This document shows positions 35,450-46,524 of a stretch of 64,000 nt of DNA, in pieces. Location of the stretch: positions 806,001 to 870,000 of the forward strand of contig CAJVGD010000006.1 in NCBI GenBank assembly GCA_910890315.1. The letters run 5' to 3'. The position numbers were made by a program, and so were the translations under genes. Below the pieces are notes generated by a model. It was not told the origin of the DNA, did not search any database, and was given only the letters and a program-made list of their open reading frames with translations. Positions within the stretch are counted from its first letter, which is position 1. The number at the start of each line of letters is the position of its first letter. The DNA comes from Serendipita indica DSM 11827 (lineage: Eukaryota; Basidiomycota; Agaricomycetes; Sebacinales; Serendipitaceae).

Positions 35450-37798
35450 ATGTCTTCCTCTTCGGAAAGAGATCCTCTTCTTCTTCCTCAACCAGGTGTC
35501 CCGAGCGATGAACAACCTTCTCCTCCTGCAATAAGCAATGTCGTGTCGAGAGCAAAACTTGTCTGGATCCTGGTCGCGCTGTGGACCACAGTTTTTCTTG
35601 GTGCAATGGATGGTACTTGCTATTACTATATGATTTTCTGGGGCCCTAAGCCACTGTTATTCTCTTAGGAACAATTGTCGCAACTCTTCAACAACCCATT
35701 GGTGACTACTTCGAGCAATCTCATAAAGCGAGCTACGTAGGGACGAGCTATCTACTCTCTATATGCTGCTTTACGCCTCTATACGGTGGTTTTCCTTGTT
35801 TCATTGTCAAAAGTTACTGAAGCTCGATCAGGACGTCTATCGGATATTCTAGGCCGCAAGGGAGCAATGGTACGGACATATTCAAGAAAAAAGTCAAAGC
35901 TGAACCGTACAGCTCCTTGCACTGGCATTCTTCACAACTGGAACTTTCTTTTGTGCTATAGCCCCTTCTATGGAGGCCCTCATTGCGGCGCGAGCGATAG
36001 CCGGTATGGGGGGTGGAGGGTGAGTCTATGAAACTCATTACATTCAGATACTGATGAAGCTAGTGTCATGACCGGTACGACCGTTCAGAGATGGTTGACG
36101 GCGCCTAACTCCTAGTAGTGTCCAGCATCACCGTCACGGATCTGATCCCATTGTTCGTCTACCAACATGACTGAATTACTTATACTAACATTTCTTCAGG
36201 CGAAGTCGTGGACTATTCCAAGGGCTTGCCAATATGTCTGGTCCCGTACTCCCAAGAGTGGTTCATGCTGACGACATCGATAGTCTTTTCGGTGCTGGTG
36301 CTGGGCTTGGTGGGCCGCTCGGTGGCTGGATCTCTGATAATTTTGGCTGGAGGATTGCATTTGGTTTTCAAGTCCCACTCCTCGTCCTCGCGGCGATTCT
36401 CGTCTCAATCCATGTCAATATCGTCCTTCCCAAAGCACCTTTGACCATCAAGCAAAAGCTAGCCAAGGTTGACTGGCTCGGCTCGCTGACACTCGTCGTC
36501 GCCGTGTCCTCCATCTTGATCGGGTTTAGCTTGAAGGCAACAGAAGATCTCGAATGGTCTGATATGCTCGTATGGGGACCATTGGCCCTCGGCGTTTTGG
36601 GGTTCGCATCTTTTGGGTTCGTCGAAGCGAAGGTCTCGCCCGAGCCCGTGCTACCAATGCAACTTTTACTCAGCCGAACGCCTCTGGCTGTTGCGTTAAC
36701 GAACTTGTGAGTCTATTGTCTATATCATTCTATGTGCTCAGATTTGTAGCTTTGGCTCCATTGTTAGCTTCTCCATGCTGTACAATGTCCCACTGGTCGG
36801 CATATTACAATTAGGAGGTATCGCGGCTGATGTAATGATCTCTAGTACTTCATGGCAGTTCGGCTACAAACTGCGAGTCAAGCAGGACTTCATCTGCTGC
36901 CCAACTCTGTGAGCCAGAAGCATTGTTCCCTGAAGGTATTGACCATTCCCTCAGTTCGCACTGTCCATTGGATCTGTCGGTGCGGGATGGTGAATATCTG
37001 CCTGTTTGTTTCTTCCACCTAAAAGCTTTGTAGGATCATGCGTCACACTGGCAAGTACTGGAGGTTAGTCGTCGCAAGCACGGCGCTCTCCCTGTTCGCC
37101 TCCATTCGTGTTGCATCGTGGGACCAAGATAAGACGTCGGAATTTGAGTTATGGTTTGATATCGCGCCAAACGGGCTGGGTTTTGCGTCGACGTTGACTT
37201 CCACACTAATCGTTCGTACCAAGGCCTGCCATAGTTTCGATCGGCACTAATGTCTGTAGGCAATCATCGCATGTGTCTCACGAGATGACATGGCGATTGC
37301 CACCGGAAGTGAGTGATCGCCCCTCTGCCAGCCACATTATCAGCTGACAGGGAATAGTCACGTATCTTTTCCGCACCACAGGCCAGGTGCTCGGCGTCAG
37401 CTTATCGGGAACATTGTTCCAGGCCATCTTGATGAAGCAGCTACGAGAAAGGATGCCAGGACCCGATGCCAGCAACGTGATTGAGCTCATCAGGCAAGTA
37501 TCTCATCATGTAATTATTGACGCTTCCTAAGCATATTATAGGCGCAATGCGGGCCTCGTTCGTTCCCTCAAAGCCTCCCAGCGACAAGCGGCTGTCGACT
37601 CCTTTGCAATCGCGTTGAGGACGGTTTTTATCTGCCAAGCTGCTCTAGCATTCATTGGGATGATATGTGCCCTACCAATTGAGGAAAGACCGCTTCCGTA
37701 AGTCTCTTCCATCGTGGACTAGTCTCTGACCTAGTTCCAGAGGCTCGCATGAAGAGCATGAAGAGTCTCATCAAAGGCGACAACAGCGGTCTGCTTAA
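35450..37798 (+). CDS. MFS drug:H+ antiporter-like transporter, copy A
   Basis: Many short introns split the gene. The exons read MSSSSERDPLLLPQ, LVWILVALWTTVFLGAMDG, then TIVATLQQPIGDYF, SYVGTSYLLSICCFTPLYG, the MFS motif A loop GRLSDILGRKGAM, IAGMGGGG, RGLFQGLANI joined to LFGAGAGLGGPLGGWISDNF, a long central exon ending TPLAVALTNL, and the last repeats GQVLGVSLSGTLFQAIL and RSLKASQRQAAVDSFAIALR. The final exon gives a polar tail ending RSA (stop 37796-37798). This is the 14-helix DHA2/vacuolar basic-amino-acid (VBA/Fnx1-like) layout. ERDPLL near the start fits an acidic dileucine vacuolar sorting signal. The substrate is unknown; amino acids or toxins are both usual for the family. It is almost identical to copy B. 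Confidence 0.85.
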
Positions 37799-38059
37799 AC
37801 ATTGCATAATTGACGCTAAAGGGTATGGAGGTGAATAGAAAGATATGGACCAAATTACATTAAGAAAGCGACTATTGAGTGGGTATCATACCCTTCGCTG
37901 ACCTAGAAGCTGCGAAAGCAACATTGCCAGTCTCTTCTCGCACAAATGGTCCCGCGCCCTGCGAAATGATGGGAGGTGCAGCTCTATCCCAGAGTCACGG
38001 AACTCAACTCTTGGAACAGATGGCTCATATCTGGCATGCTGACGCAGAGTGGCTTTAAG
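37799..38059 (+). other. 3' flank of MFS A up to the retrotransposon
   Basis: This stretch is repeated almost base for base behind MFS B (46110-46370). It ends with TTAAG (38055-38059), the left copy of the target-site duplication of the copia element. Confidence 0.8.
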
Positions 38060-38153
38060 TGTGGTTTGTGACTCGATGATATATGTACATAGGTGACGAC
38101 AATGGGCACCCAAGAGGTTCTCACCTCTTGGACCCAGCCTCATTGTCGTCACA
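38060..38153 (+). repeat. left LTR of the copia element
   Basis: The 94-bp repeat begins TGTGGTTTG and ends GTCGTCACA. It seems identical to the right LTR. A further 48 bp (38154-38201) repeat the last part of the LTR with one difference before the probable primer-binding region (ggttatgagccc). Confidence 0.9.
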
Positions 38154-38570
38154 GGTCTGTAGTCAATCTCACCTCTTGGACCCAGCCTCATTATCGTCAC
38201 AGGTTATGAGCCCTGTGAGAGGAACGTTGTGAATTTCTCAGATTTTACTTCGCACTTCCTCGCCGCCGCTGCCTTACGCGTTCTCGCCGCAAACGCACGC
38301 CAAGGAGAGCTCCCTACAGTTCTATACCACAGGAGACTATCGATCGCTCGCTAATACACGTACTCTCGGGCTTTCTAGCCCTCGCCGACTTCATACACGT
38401 AACGCCCTCGTTGTTCAGCAAGGCTTTCTAGCCTTTAATCGATCTCTTACGAAAATTAATATCATACCATATCATTTCCTGAGCGTTTCGATAGTCCCCA
38501 AAGCCTCCTTTTCTTTTGCCACTTCGATTTTCGTCACCGTCGTCCTCACCGCCGTTGAACACCATCCGCC

Positions 38571-39900
38571 ATGTCTGGCAGCTCCAACACGCCCGAACCG
38601 TCGTCCAAGACGTCCAATACATCCGTCATTCATTCGGCTCCTCCCCATGTTGCACCAGCAGTGATCTCGAAGCCAAACGAGCGCTCGCTGACGCTGTTCC
38701 TCAAGCTGAAGGAAAAGGACAATGTCCTGACGGCACGTAACTACCAGTGGTGGTTCTCTGAGCTCGACGATGCCCTTCTGTACGGCGACGTCTGGTTTTC
38801 GCTCTTCGCCAAGGACGGAGGAGGCAATCGTCCCAACGTACCAGATCCGAGCGACCCGAACCTCGTCCTTTATCATGCAGCCAACAAAGCTGCTGCAGCG
38901 TGGATCAAGACGGCTGCTGGCTACACGCATCGCGCTATCGTCCAGAAGTTCTCCGAGAAGGGCGATGGCGTTGGAATGTACGACGCGCTGCGCAACCAAT
39001 TTGGCAAGATGGCCCCCACGTCTCGCTACTTCGATGTGCAGTCTCTTTTCCGTCTCCGTGACAGTTCTCTCCCCGTCGTTGGCACCAATTGGTCGGAACG
39101 CTGCAGCGCAATCGCGAATCTGAAGAACTCGCTGCGTGACAATTGCGCGGGTATGTCCATAGAGGACTTCATCGACGAAATGGCGTTCCACACCCTCATT
39201 TTCAGTCTTCCCGACGGCGACGAGTTCCAGCAACGCCTCATTGCCAATCTTGATTCGGGCAAGACGACGTTTGAGGACGCGCGCGAGCAGCTCATTAAGC
39301 ATGCTCTCGTGAAGACGACCCGCGCGGAAGCAAACGGCTCCCCTCCCGACGCCGCCCACGTCGTGACAGAGTCCCCATCGATCGCAAAGGGTAGTCAGGC
39401 TCTTCGAACGGCGCCACACTCTATTACGTATGAGGAGCTCGCCGCCGCTGTCCAAGCCAACATTCGTTGCTTCCAATGTGGAGGACCGCATTTCAAACGA
39501 GACTGCCCGCAGCTGCGCCATGGCAACGGTCCACAATCAATCCGATTCCAAGTGCGCGGAGGTCAGCAGACCGGACGGTTCATTACTGGTCGCTTCAACA
39601 GCGGCAACGGCTTCCAAGGCGGTCAAAGAGGTCACGCGTCTGGTCAAGCGCCTGCTCGCTGGCGCGACAACGCGAATGCCGCTCAAGTCGACAACTCCAC
39701 CACCATTGAACTTGCTCTGGACGATCAGTCCTCGCAGTCATCTTTTCCTATCGACGCCATCATCGATGGAATTACGATTGATTTCGCTGGAAACGTTAGT
39801 TCCCTCCCATCTCTGCCCAACCACCGCTCTGATGCCATCGCCGATTCAGGGGCCTCCACCCACATGTCCTGCGTCCGCGAGCGGGTTCTAGATATGAAGC
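38571..39900 (+). mobile_element. copia gag and protease region
   Basis: It holds a gag domain with a CFQCGGPHFKRDC zinc knuckle, followed by the protease active site context ADSGASTHMSC. These are part of the copia element. Confidence 0.88.
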
Positions 39901-40249
39901 CCACTGATCGTATGGTGAAGTTGGCAGATGGAACTCTTGTTCCGGCAGAGGGCATTGGGCATAGCTTATTCCATGCGTCGATTAATGGTGTGCTGGCTTC
40001 GAAACAGACTGTTTTCCCCAACGTTCTCTATGTGCCTTCTCTCTCAAACAATCTTATCTCGACTGGGGCTCTCGTCGAGTCTGAGGGATACACACAAGAG
40101 TACGACAGAAAAGGATGAGATTTTCAAGGACGGCGTACTGCAGTTCACAGCGACTGTCGGAGACATGCGCGTCCCAGTGCTGGACGGAAAATTTGCCCTT
40201 TCGACCCATGAGAATGCTCTGGCTGCAACGTCCTCATCGGCGCCGCTTG

Positions 40250-41130
40250 CGGTTTGGCACAATCGCCTTGGCCACCGCAGCTACGATGCTCTGGCGAAGC
40301 TCAATTTGCCGCTCTCTGATCGAATTGTGCCAAGGACCTGTATTCCATGCATCAACGGAAAACTCACTCGCGCTCCCAGCACCCAACTCGCTCGACGTGC
40401 TACTCGCCCTCTCGAACGCATATTCTCGGACGTTCATGGGCCAATGAGAGTGCAAGGTCGTCATCAAGAGCGTTATTGGGTCACCTTTCAAGACGACTAC
40501 AGTCGCTTTGTTGTGCTATACTGTGTAAAGTCGAAGTCGGACGTCTTTCGTTGCTTCAAGGAGTTCGTCGCCTGGTCCACAAATCAGATGAACACGCGAA
40601 GGATCAGCTTCGATGAAAACGACATGCGCACAGTTGTTCGTCGACTTTGAGATGACAAAGGTGGCGAGTACATATCGCGGGAGTTCGATGAGTTCTGCGC
40701 GGCTCTTGGCATTCAGCGCGAGCATACAATACGCGACACTCCTCAACAGAATGGACCAGTTGAGCGTTTCAACAGGACTCTGTCTGAAGGGGTCGCTGCA
40801 CTGCTCAACCAGTCAAGGCTTCCCGCATCGACGTGGGTAGATGCCGCCAGCGCCTTTGTTCACGTGCACAATCGAATGCCTTCGTCATCCACGGATGGAA
40901 AGTCTCCATTCGAGCTTTTCAATGGTGAAGCTCCATCGTTAGATCGGATGCGGACCTTTGGATGCGAAGCATGGGTGCATCTCCAACGTGATCAGCGCTC
41001 TCCATCACTGGATCATGCTGTTCGAGCTGTCTTCCTGGGTTACCCGCCAACTTACAGTGGGTGGCGCTTCGTCAACCTGAGCACTGGGAAGGAGGTCATC
41101 TCAAACTCAGCGGTATTTGTCGAAGACGTC
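40250..41130 (+). mobile_element. copia integrase region
   Basis: A pre-integrase HNRLGHRSYDALAKL-like zinc pattern, the core start (ERIFSDVHGPM) and the later NRMPSSSTDGKSPFE/FGCEAWVH motifs mark the copia integrase. The region is part of a fossil-like element and is not read as an intact gene. Confidence 0.82.
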
Positions 41131-41639
41131 TTTCCCGGTCGACTGCGCGCCGATGCAAAAGGTGTCGACTACACGTTTACACCTGGCATGCTCGACAGTG
41201 ACGATTCTCCTCCATCATCTCCACATCCCGCTCCCGCTCCTGCTTCCATTCCTCCTGCTCCTCCTCCTCTTTCCCCCACCCTTCCTACTTCTCCCTCCCC
41301 TACTGCAGAACCAGTTGTTCCAGCCACTGTGAACACTGGTGGTCCTAGTCTCGTCTTTGCACCGGGCAACCGTGTGGAGATCCTGCTTCCGCCACCCAAT
41401 CTGGGCACCAGCCAGCCGACTGCGCCGCCGCCACCTCTCTCTCGAGAGGAGAAGAGCCTGAAGAGAGACTATGAAACGCATCCTGGTAACCATCTGAGCC
41501 GCAGTGAACGACAGAGTCGTGCCAAAGTCAACTATGCCGAGTCGTCTGACGATGAAACGGCTGACTGCGCGTTCTCTACAGGCGTGATTGACAATCACGA
41601 CTGGATCCCGTTTCAAGGTGCCATGGATTATGTGTTTGC

Positions 41640-43242
41640 TGTCACTGAATCTCTCGATCCTCGCTCTTGGAAGGAGGCTATGTCCCGTCCTGATGCGAAT
41701 AAATGGATCAAAGCGGCTCATGAGGAGCTCGAGGCTCTTCTGAAGAACGGCACATGGCAGGTCGTGCGTCTTCCCCAAGGCAAAACGGTGCTCGGGAATA
41801 AGTGGGTATTCAAGACGAAGAAGGATGCCACGGGAAATGTCGAGAGACACAAAGTCAGACTCGTCGCAAAAGGATTCCTTCAGAAGCAGGGCGTCGATTT
41901 TGACGAGACCTTCGCACCGACTGGAAGCCTGGCAGCACTTCGCACTGTCATTGCCACCGCGACCGAGCTCGATTGGGAGATTCACTCAATCGATATCTCT
42001 TCGGCTTTCCTAAACGGTGACATGGATGCTGAGGTTTACATGGAACTACCTGAAGGCGTTAAGATTCCGCTGGGCGAACTTGACGGCTTAGAGGAGGGAA
42101 GTGTGAAATGGGCTCTCCGCCTCCTCAAGGCACTCTATGGCCTGAAACAAGCCGGACGTCGATGGTCGGTGAAGCTCCATCAGGCTCTCACAAAGCTAGG
42201 CTTCGTCCGCACCGTGCTGGAACCCTCGTGTTACCTATACGAGAAAGAAGGCATAAAACTCGTCGTTCCGGTCTATGTTGACGACCTCACGTGCGCGTGT
42301 GCGTCGCAAGTGCTAATTAGGTGGTTCAAGGACGCTCTCAAGAAGGAATTCGATCTTCGATACATGAAGGAGACAAAATTTGTCCTTGGTATCGCTGTCG
42401 ACCGTGACCGAAAGTTGGGCAAGACGTTCTTATCTCAAACGAGCTACATCAAAGAGATCTCATACGCCTTCTTCGGCACGCGCAACGTCCACCCACTCTC
42501 AACTCCGATTGCTCCTGGTCTAAAACTCACCAACGAAGACGCGCCACAGACTCCGAACACCGCGGACGTCAAGCGAATTCAGGAGTACACCGGCAAGCTC
42601 CTATACCTTCAACGAGCCACGAGACCCGACATCGCGTTCGCTCTTCATCAAATCTGCCGTTTCACTCAGAACCCGGGTCGCGTCGTGATGGAAGCTCTCA
42701 ATGGCCTCATGCGATACGTCCATGGGTCAATGCATCTTCGTCTCACATACACGCGCAGTGGGAAGAACGAGCCACAAGCATTCGAAACATTCAGCGACTC
42801 GGACCATGGTGGCGATCCAGTCACGCATCGATCAACGGGCGGATTCGCAGTTATGATGTGCTCTGGAGCAGTTAATTGGGGCTCGAAGCTTCACAAAACT
42901 GTCTCGCTTTCGTCCACTGAGGCCGAGTACATCACTGCGTCGATCGTCGGATGCGATATCATGTGGCAACGCGGATTCCTCGAAGAACTTGGCTTCCCTT
43001 CTACCGGGCCGTCTCCTATCTATCTCGACAGCAACTCTGCTGCGCAAGTCGTTCGCAATCCTGAACATCAGAGCACGATGAAACAAGTCAATCGTCGCTA
43101 CCATTGGATTCGCGAGCGCGTAGCGGAAGGAGACATCGAAGTTCGTCGCGTAGCTGGATCTGATAATCCCGCCGACATCTTCACGAAGCCACTCAACCGT
43201 ATCAAGTTCCTCGAGTTTCGCTCGATGCTCGGTCTGCAGTAG
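41640..43242 (+). mobile_element. copia reverse transcriptase and RNase H region
   Basis: Reverse transcriptase marks include NKWVFKTKKD, the palm motif VYVDDLT, and DISSAFLNGDMD. The RNase H part has FSDSDHGGD, SLSSTEAEYI and the end NPADIFTKPL, all usual for copia elements. Confidence 0.92.
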
Positions 43243-43362
43243 ACCACCCTTCATTATCTTCTCTATTCCCTTCATTGCTTTCCTTACGGACTCTGATTCG
43301 TTCATTATGGACACTGGTTACGCTCATTTGATTACACTGTATTCATCGAGTCAGGGGGGTGA

Positions 43363-43456
43363 TGTGGTTTGTGACTCGATGATATATGTACATAGGTGAC
43401 GACAATGGGCACCCAAGAGGTTCTCACCTCTTGGACCCAGCCTCATTGTCGTCACA
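43363..43456 (+). repeat. right LTR of the copia element
   Basis: The 94-bp repeat matches the left LTR base for base as far as I can compare by eye. A purine-rich tract (aggggggtga) precedes it, and TTAAG of the target duplication follows. Confidence 0.9.
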
Positions 43457-43692
43457 TTAAGGTTGGTCACACCTACCGAATCTCGACCCGCCTCAGCAGC
43501 CTCCCTCCTGCTGGCTGGGCAGAGAATGGAAAAACGGAAGCGGCTGGTACAGGTCTGTAGTCAATCTCACCTCTTGGACCCAGCCTCATTGTCGTCACAT
43601 TAAGGTTGGTCACACCTACCGAATCTCGACCCGCCTCAGCAGCCTCCCTCCTGCTGGCTGGGCAGAGAATGGAAAAACGGAAGCAGCTGGTA
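43457..43692 (+). repeat. 93-bp flank duplication with an LTR fragment between the copies
   Basis: A 93-bp stretch of flanking DNA (43457-43549) recurs at 43600-43692 with a few differences. Between the two lies a 50-bp piece (43550-43599) ending like the LTR (gacccagcctcattgtcgt, then caca). The same 93-bp stretch is present once in front of MFS C, near 46367-46460. Both copies begin with TTAAG. It shows rearrangement after the retrotransposon arrived. Confidence 0.85.
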
Positions 43693-43757
43693 TGAGACTG
43701 GACACTACTCGCATTATTTAGCAACTCGAGGACTTTACCAGCAACTTGATGCCCATG

Positions 43758-46109
43758 ATGTCTTCCTCTTCGGAAAGAGATCCTCTTCTTCTTCCTCAAC
43801 CAGGTGTCCCGAGAGATGAACAACCTCCTCCTCCTCCTGCAATAAACAATGTCGTGTCGAGAGCAAAACTTGTCTGGATCCTGGTCGCGCTGTGGACCAC
43901 AGTTTTTCTTGGTGCAATGGATGGTACTTGCTATTACTATATGATTTTCTGGGGCCCTAAGCCACTGTTATTCTCTTAGGAACAATTGTCGCAACTCTTC
44001 AACAACCTATTGGTGACTACTTCGAGCAATCTCATAAAGCGAGCTACGTAGGGACGAGCTATCTACTCTCTATATGCTGCTTTACGCCTCTATACGGTGG
44101 TTTTCCTTGTTTCATTGTCAAAAGTTACTGAAGCTCGATCAGGACGTCTATCGGATATTCTAGGCCGCAAGGGAGCAATGGTACGGACATATTCAAGAAA
44201 AAAGTCAAAGCTGAACTGTACAGCTCCTTGCACTGGCATTCTTCACAACTGGAACTTTCTTTTGTGCTATAGCCCCTTCTATGGAGGCCCTCATTGCGGC
44301 GCGAGCGATAGCCGGTATGGGGGGTGGAGGGTGAGTCTATGAAACTCATTACATTCAGATACTGATGAAGCTAGTGTCATGACAGGTACGACCGTTCAGA
44401 GATGGTTGACGGCGCCTAACTCCTAGTAGTGTCCAACATCACCGTCACGGATCTGATCCCATTGTTCGTCTACCAACATGACTGAATTAATCATACTAAC
44501 ATTTCTTCAGGCGAAGTCGTGGACTATTCCAAGGGTTTACCAATATGTCTGGTCCCGTACTCCCAAGAGTGGTTCATGCTGACGACATCGATAGTCTTTT
44601 CGGTGCTGGTGCTGGGCTTGGTGGGCCGCTCGGTGGCTGGATCTCTGATAATTTTGGCTGGAGGATTGCATTTGGTTTTCAAGTCCCACTCCTCGTCCTC
44701 GCGGCGATTCTCGTCTCATTCCATGTCAACATCGTCCTTCCCAGAGCACCTTTGACCATCAATCAAATGCTAGCCAAGATTGACTGGCTCGGCTCGCTGA
44801 CACTCGTCGTCGCCGTGTCCTCCATCTTGATCGGGTTTAGCTTGAAGGCGACAGAAGATCTCGAATGGTCTGATATGCTCGTATGGGGACCATTGGCCCT
44901 CGGCGTTTTGGGCTTCGCATCTTTTGGGTTCGTCGAAGCGAAGGTCTCGCCCGAGCCCGTGCTACCAATGCAACTTTTACTCAGCCGAACGCCTCTGGCT
45001 GTTGCGTTAACGAACTTGTGAGTCTATTGTCTATATCATTCTATGTGCTCAGATTTGTAGCTTTGGCTCCATTGTTAGCTTCTCCATGCTGTACAATGTC
45101 CCACTGGTCGGCATATTACAATTAGGAGGTATCGCGGCTGATGTAATGATCTCTAGTACTTCATGGCAGTTCGGCTACAAACTGCGAGTCAAGCAGGACT
45201 TCATCTGCTGCCCAACTCTGTGAGCCAGAAGCATTGTTCCCTGAAGGTATTGACCATTCCCTCAGTTCGCACTGTCCATTGGATCTGTCGGTGCGGGATG
45301 GTAAACATCTGCCTGTTTGTTTCTTCCACCTAAAAGCTTTGTAGGATCATGCGTCACACTGGCAAGTACTGGAGGTTAGTCGTCGCAAGCACGGCGCTCT
45401 CCCTGTTCGCCTCCATTCGTGTTGCATCGTGGGACCAAGATAAGGCGTCGGAATTTGAGTTATGGTTTGATATTGCGCCAAACGGGCTGGGTTTTGCGTC
45501 GATGTTGACTTCCACACTAATCGTTCGTACCAAGGCCTGCCGTAGTTTCGATCGGCACTAATATCTGTAGGCAATTATCGCATGTGTCTCACGAGATGAC
45601 ATGGCGATTGCCACCGGAAGTGAGTGATCGCCCCTCTGCCAGCCACATTATCAGCTGACAGGGAATAGTCACGTATCTTTTCCGCACCACAGGCCAGGTG
45701 CTCGGCGTCAGCTTATCGGGAACATTGTTCCAGGCCATCTTGATGAAGCAGCTACGAGAAAGGATGCCAGGACCCGATGCCAGCAACGTGATTGAGCTCA
45801 TCAGGCAAGTATCTCATCATGTAATTATTGACGCTTCCTAAGCATATTATAGGCGCAATGCGGGCCTCGTTCGTTCCCTCAAAGCCTCCCAGCGACAAGC
45901 GGCTGTCGACTCCTTTGCAATCGCGTTGAGGACGGTTTTTATCTGCCAAGCTGCTCTAGCATTCATTGGGATGATATGTGCCCTACCAATTGAGGAAAGA
46001 CCGCTTCCGTAAGTCTCTTCCATCGTGGACTAGTCTCTGACCTAGTTCCAGAGGCTCGCATGAAGAGCATGAAGAGTCTCATCAAAGGCGACAACAGCGG
46101 TCTGCTTAA
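43758..46109 (+). CDS. MFS drug:H+ antiporter-like transporter, copy B
   Basis: The body is nearly identical to copy A, including introns, with only scattered base changes and one added codon in the Pro-rich leader. Start at the ATG of MSSSSERDPLLL; in-frame ATGs at 43749 and 43755 are possible starts too. The same MFS marks are present: VFLGAMDG, GRLSDILGRKGAM, GPLGGWISDNFGWR, SLTLVVAVSSILIGFSLKAT and GVSLSGTLFQAIL. The stop is at 46107-46109. In contrast to the body, the 5' flank is like that of copy C, not A, so the gene looks like a chimera with a swapped promoter. The copia element ends 301 bp upstream of the start. Function is as for copy A: proton-driven transport, probably vacuolar, substrate unknown. 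Confidence 0.85.
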
Positions 46110-46524
46110 ACATTGCATAATTGACGCTAAAGGGTATAGAGGTGAATAGAAAGATATGGACCAAATTAAATTAAGAAAGCGACTATTGAGTGGGGTATCA
46201 TACCCTTCGCTGACCTAGAAGTTGCGAAAGCAACATTGCCAGTCTCTTCTCGCACAAATGGTCCCGGGCCCTGCGAAATGATGGGAGGTGCAGCTCTATC
46301 CCAGAGTCACGGAACTCAACTCTTGGAACAGATAGCTCATATCTGGCATGCTGACGCAGAGTGGCTTTAAGGTTGGTCACACCTACCGAATCTCGACCCG
46401 CCTCAGCAGCCTCCCTCCTGCTGGCTGGGCAGAGAATGGAAAAATGGAAGTGGCTGGTATGAGGCTGGACACTACTCGCATTATTTAGCAACTCGAGGAC
46501 TTTACCAGCAACTTGATGCCCATA
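46110..46524 (+). promoter_or_regulatory. 3' flank of MFS B and promoter of MFS C
   Basis: The left part repeats the 3' flank of copy A. From about 46366 on it is the intact form of the site that the copia element hit in front of copy B. It gives the empty-site sequence needed to define the target duplication. Confidence 0.75.

Larger units (their letters stand above)
38060..43456 (+). mobile_element. Ty1/copia LTR retrotransposon
   Basis: The element is 5.4 kb, with direct repeats of 94 bp at each end (38060-38153 and 43363-43456) that begin TGTG and end CACA, and a 5-bp TTAAG duplication on both sides (38055-38059, 43457-43461). The uninterrupted target can be seen behind MFS B, where ggctttaag runs straight into gttggtc. 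Parts lie in copia order: gag with a CCHC knuckle, aspartic protease, integrase, reverse transcriptase, RNase H. A purine-rich tract sits just before the right LTR. The two LTRs appear identical, so the insertion is young. The coding region looks largely whole but with about two or three breaks. It lies in the promoter copy in front of MFS B. Confidence 0.95.
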
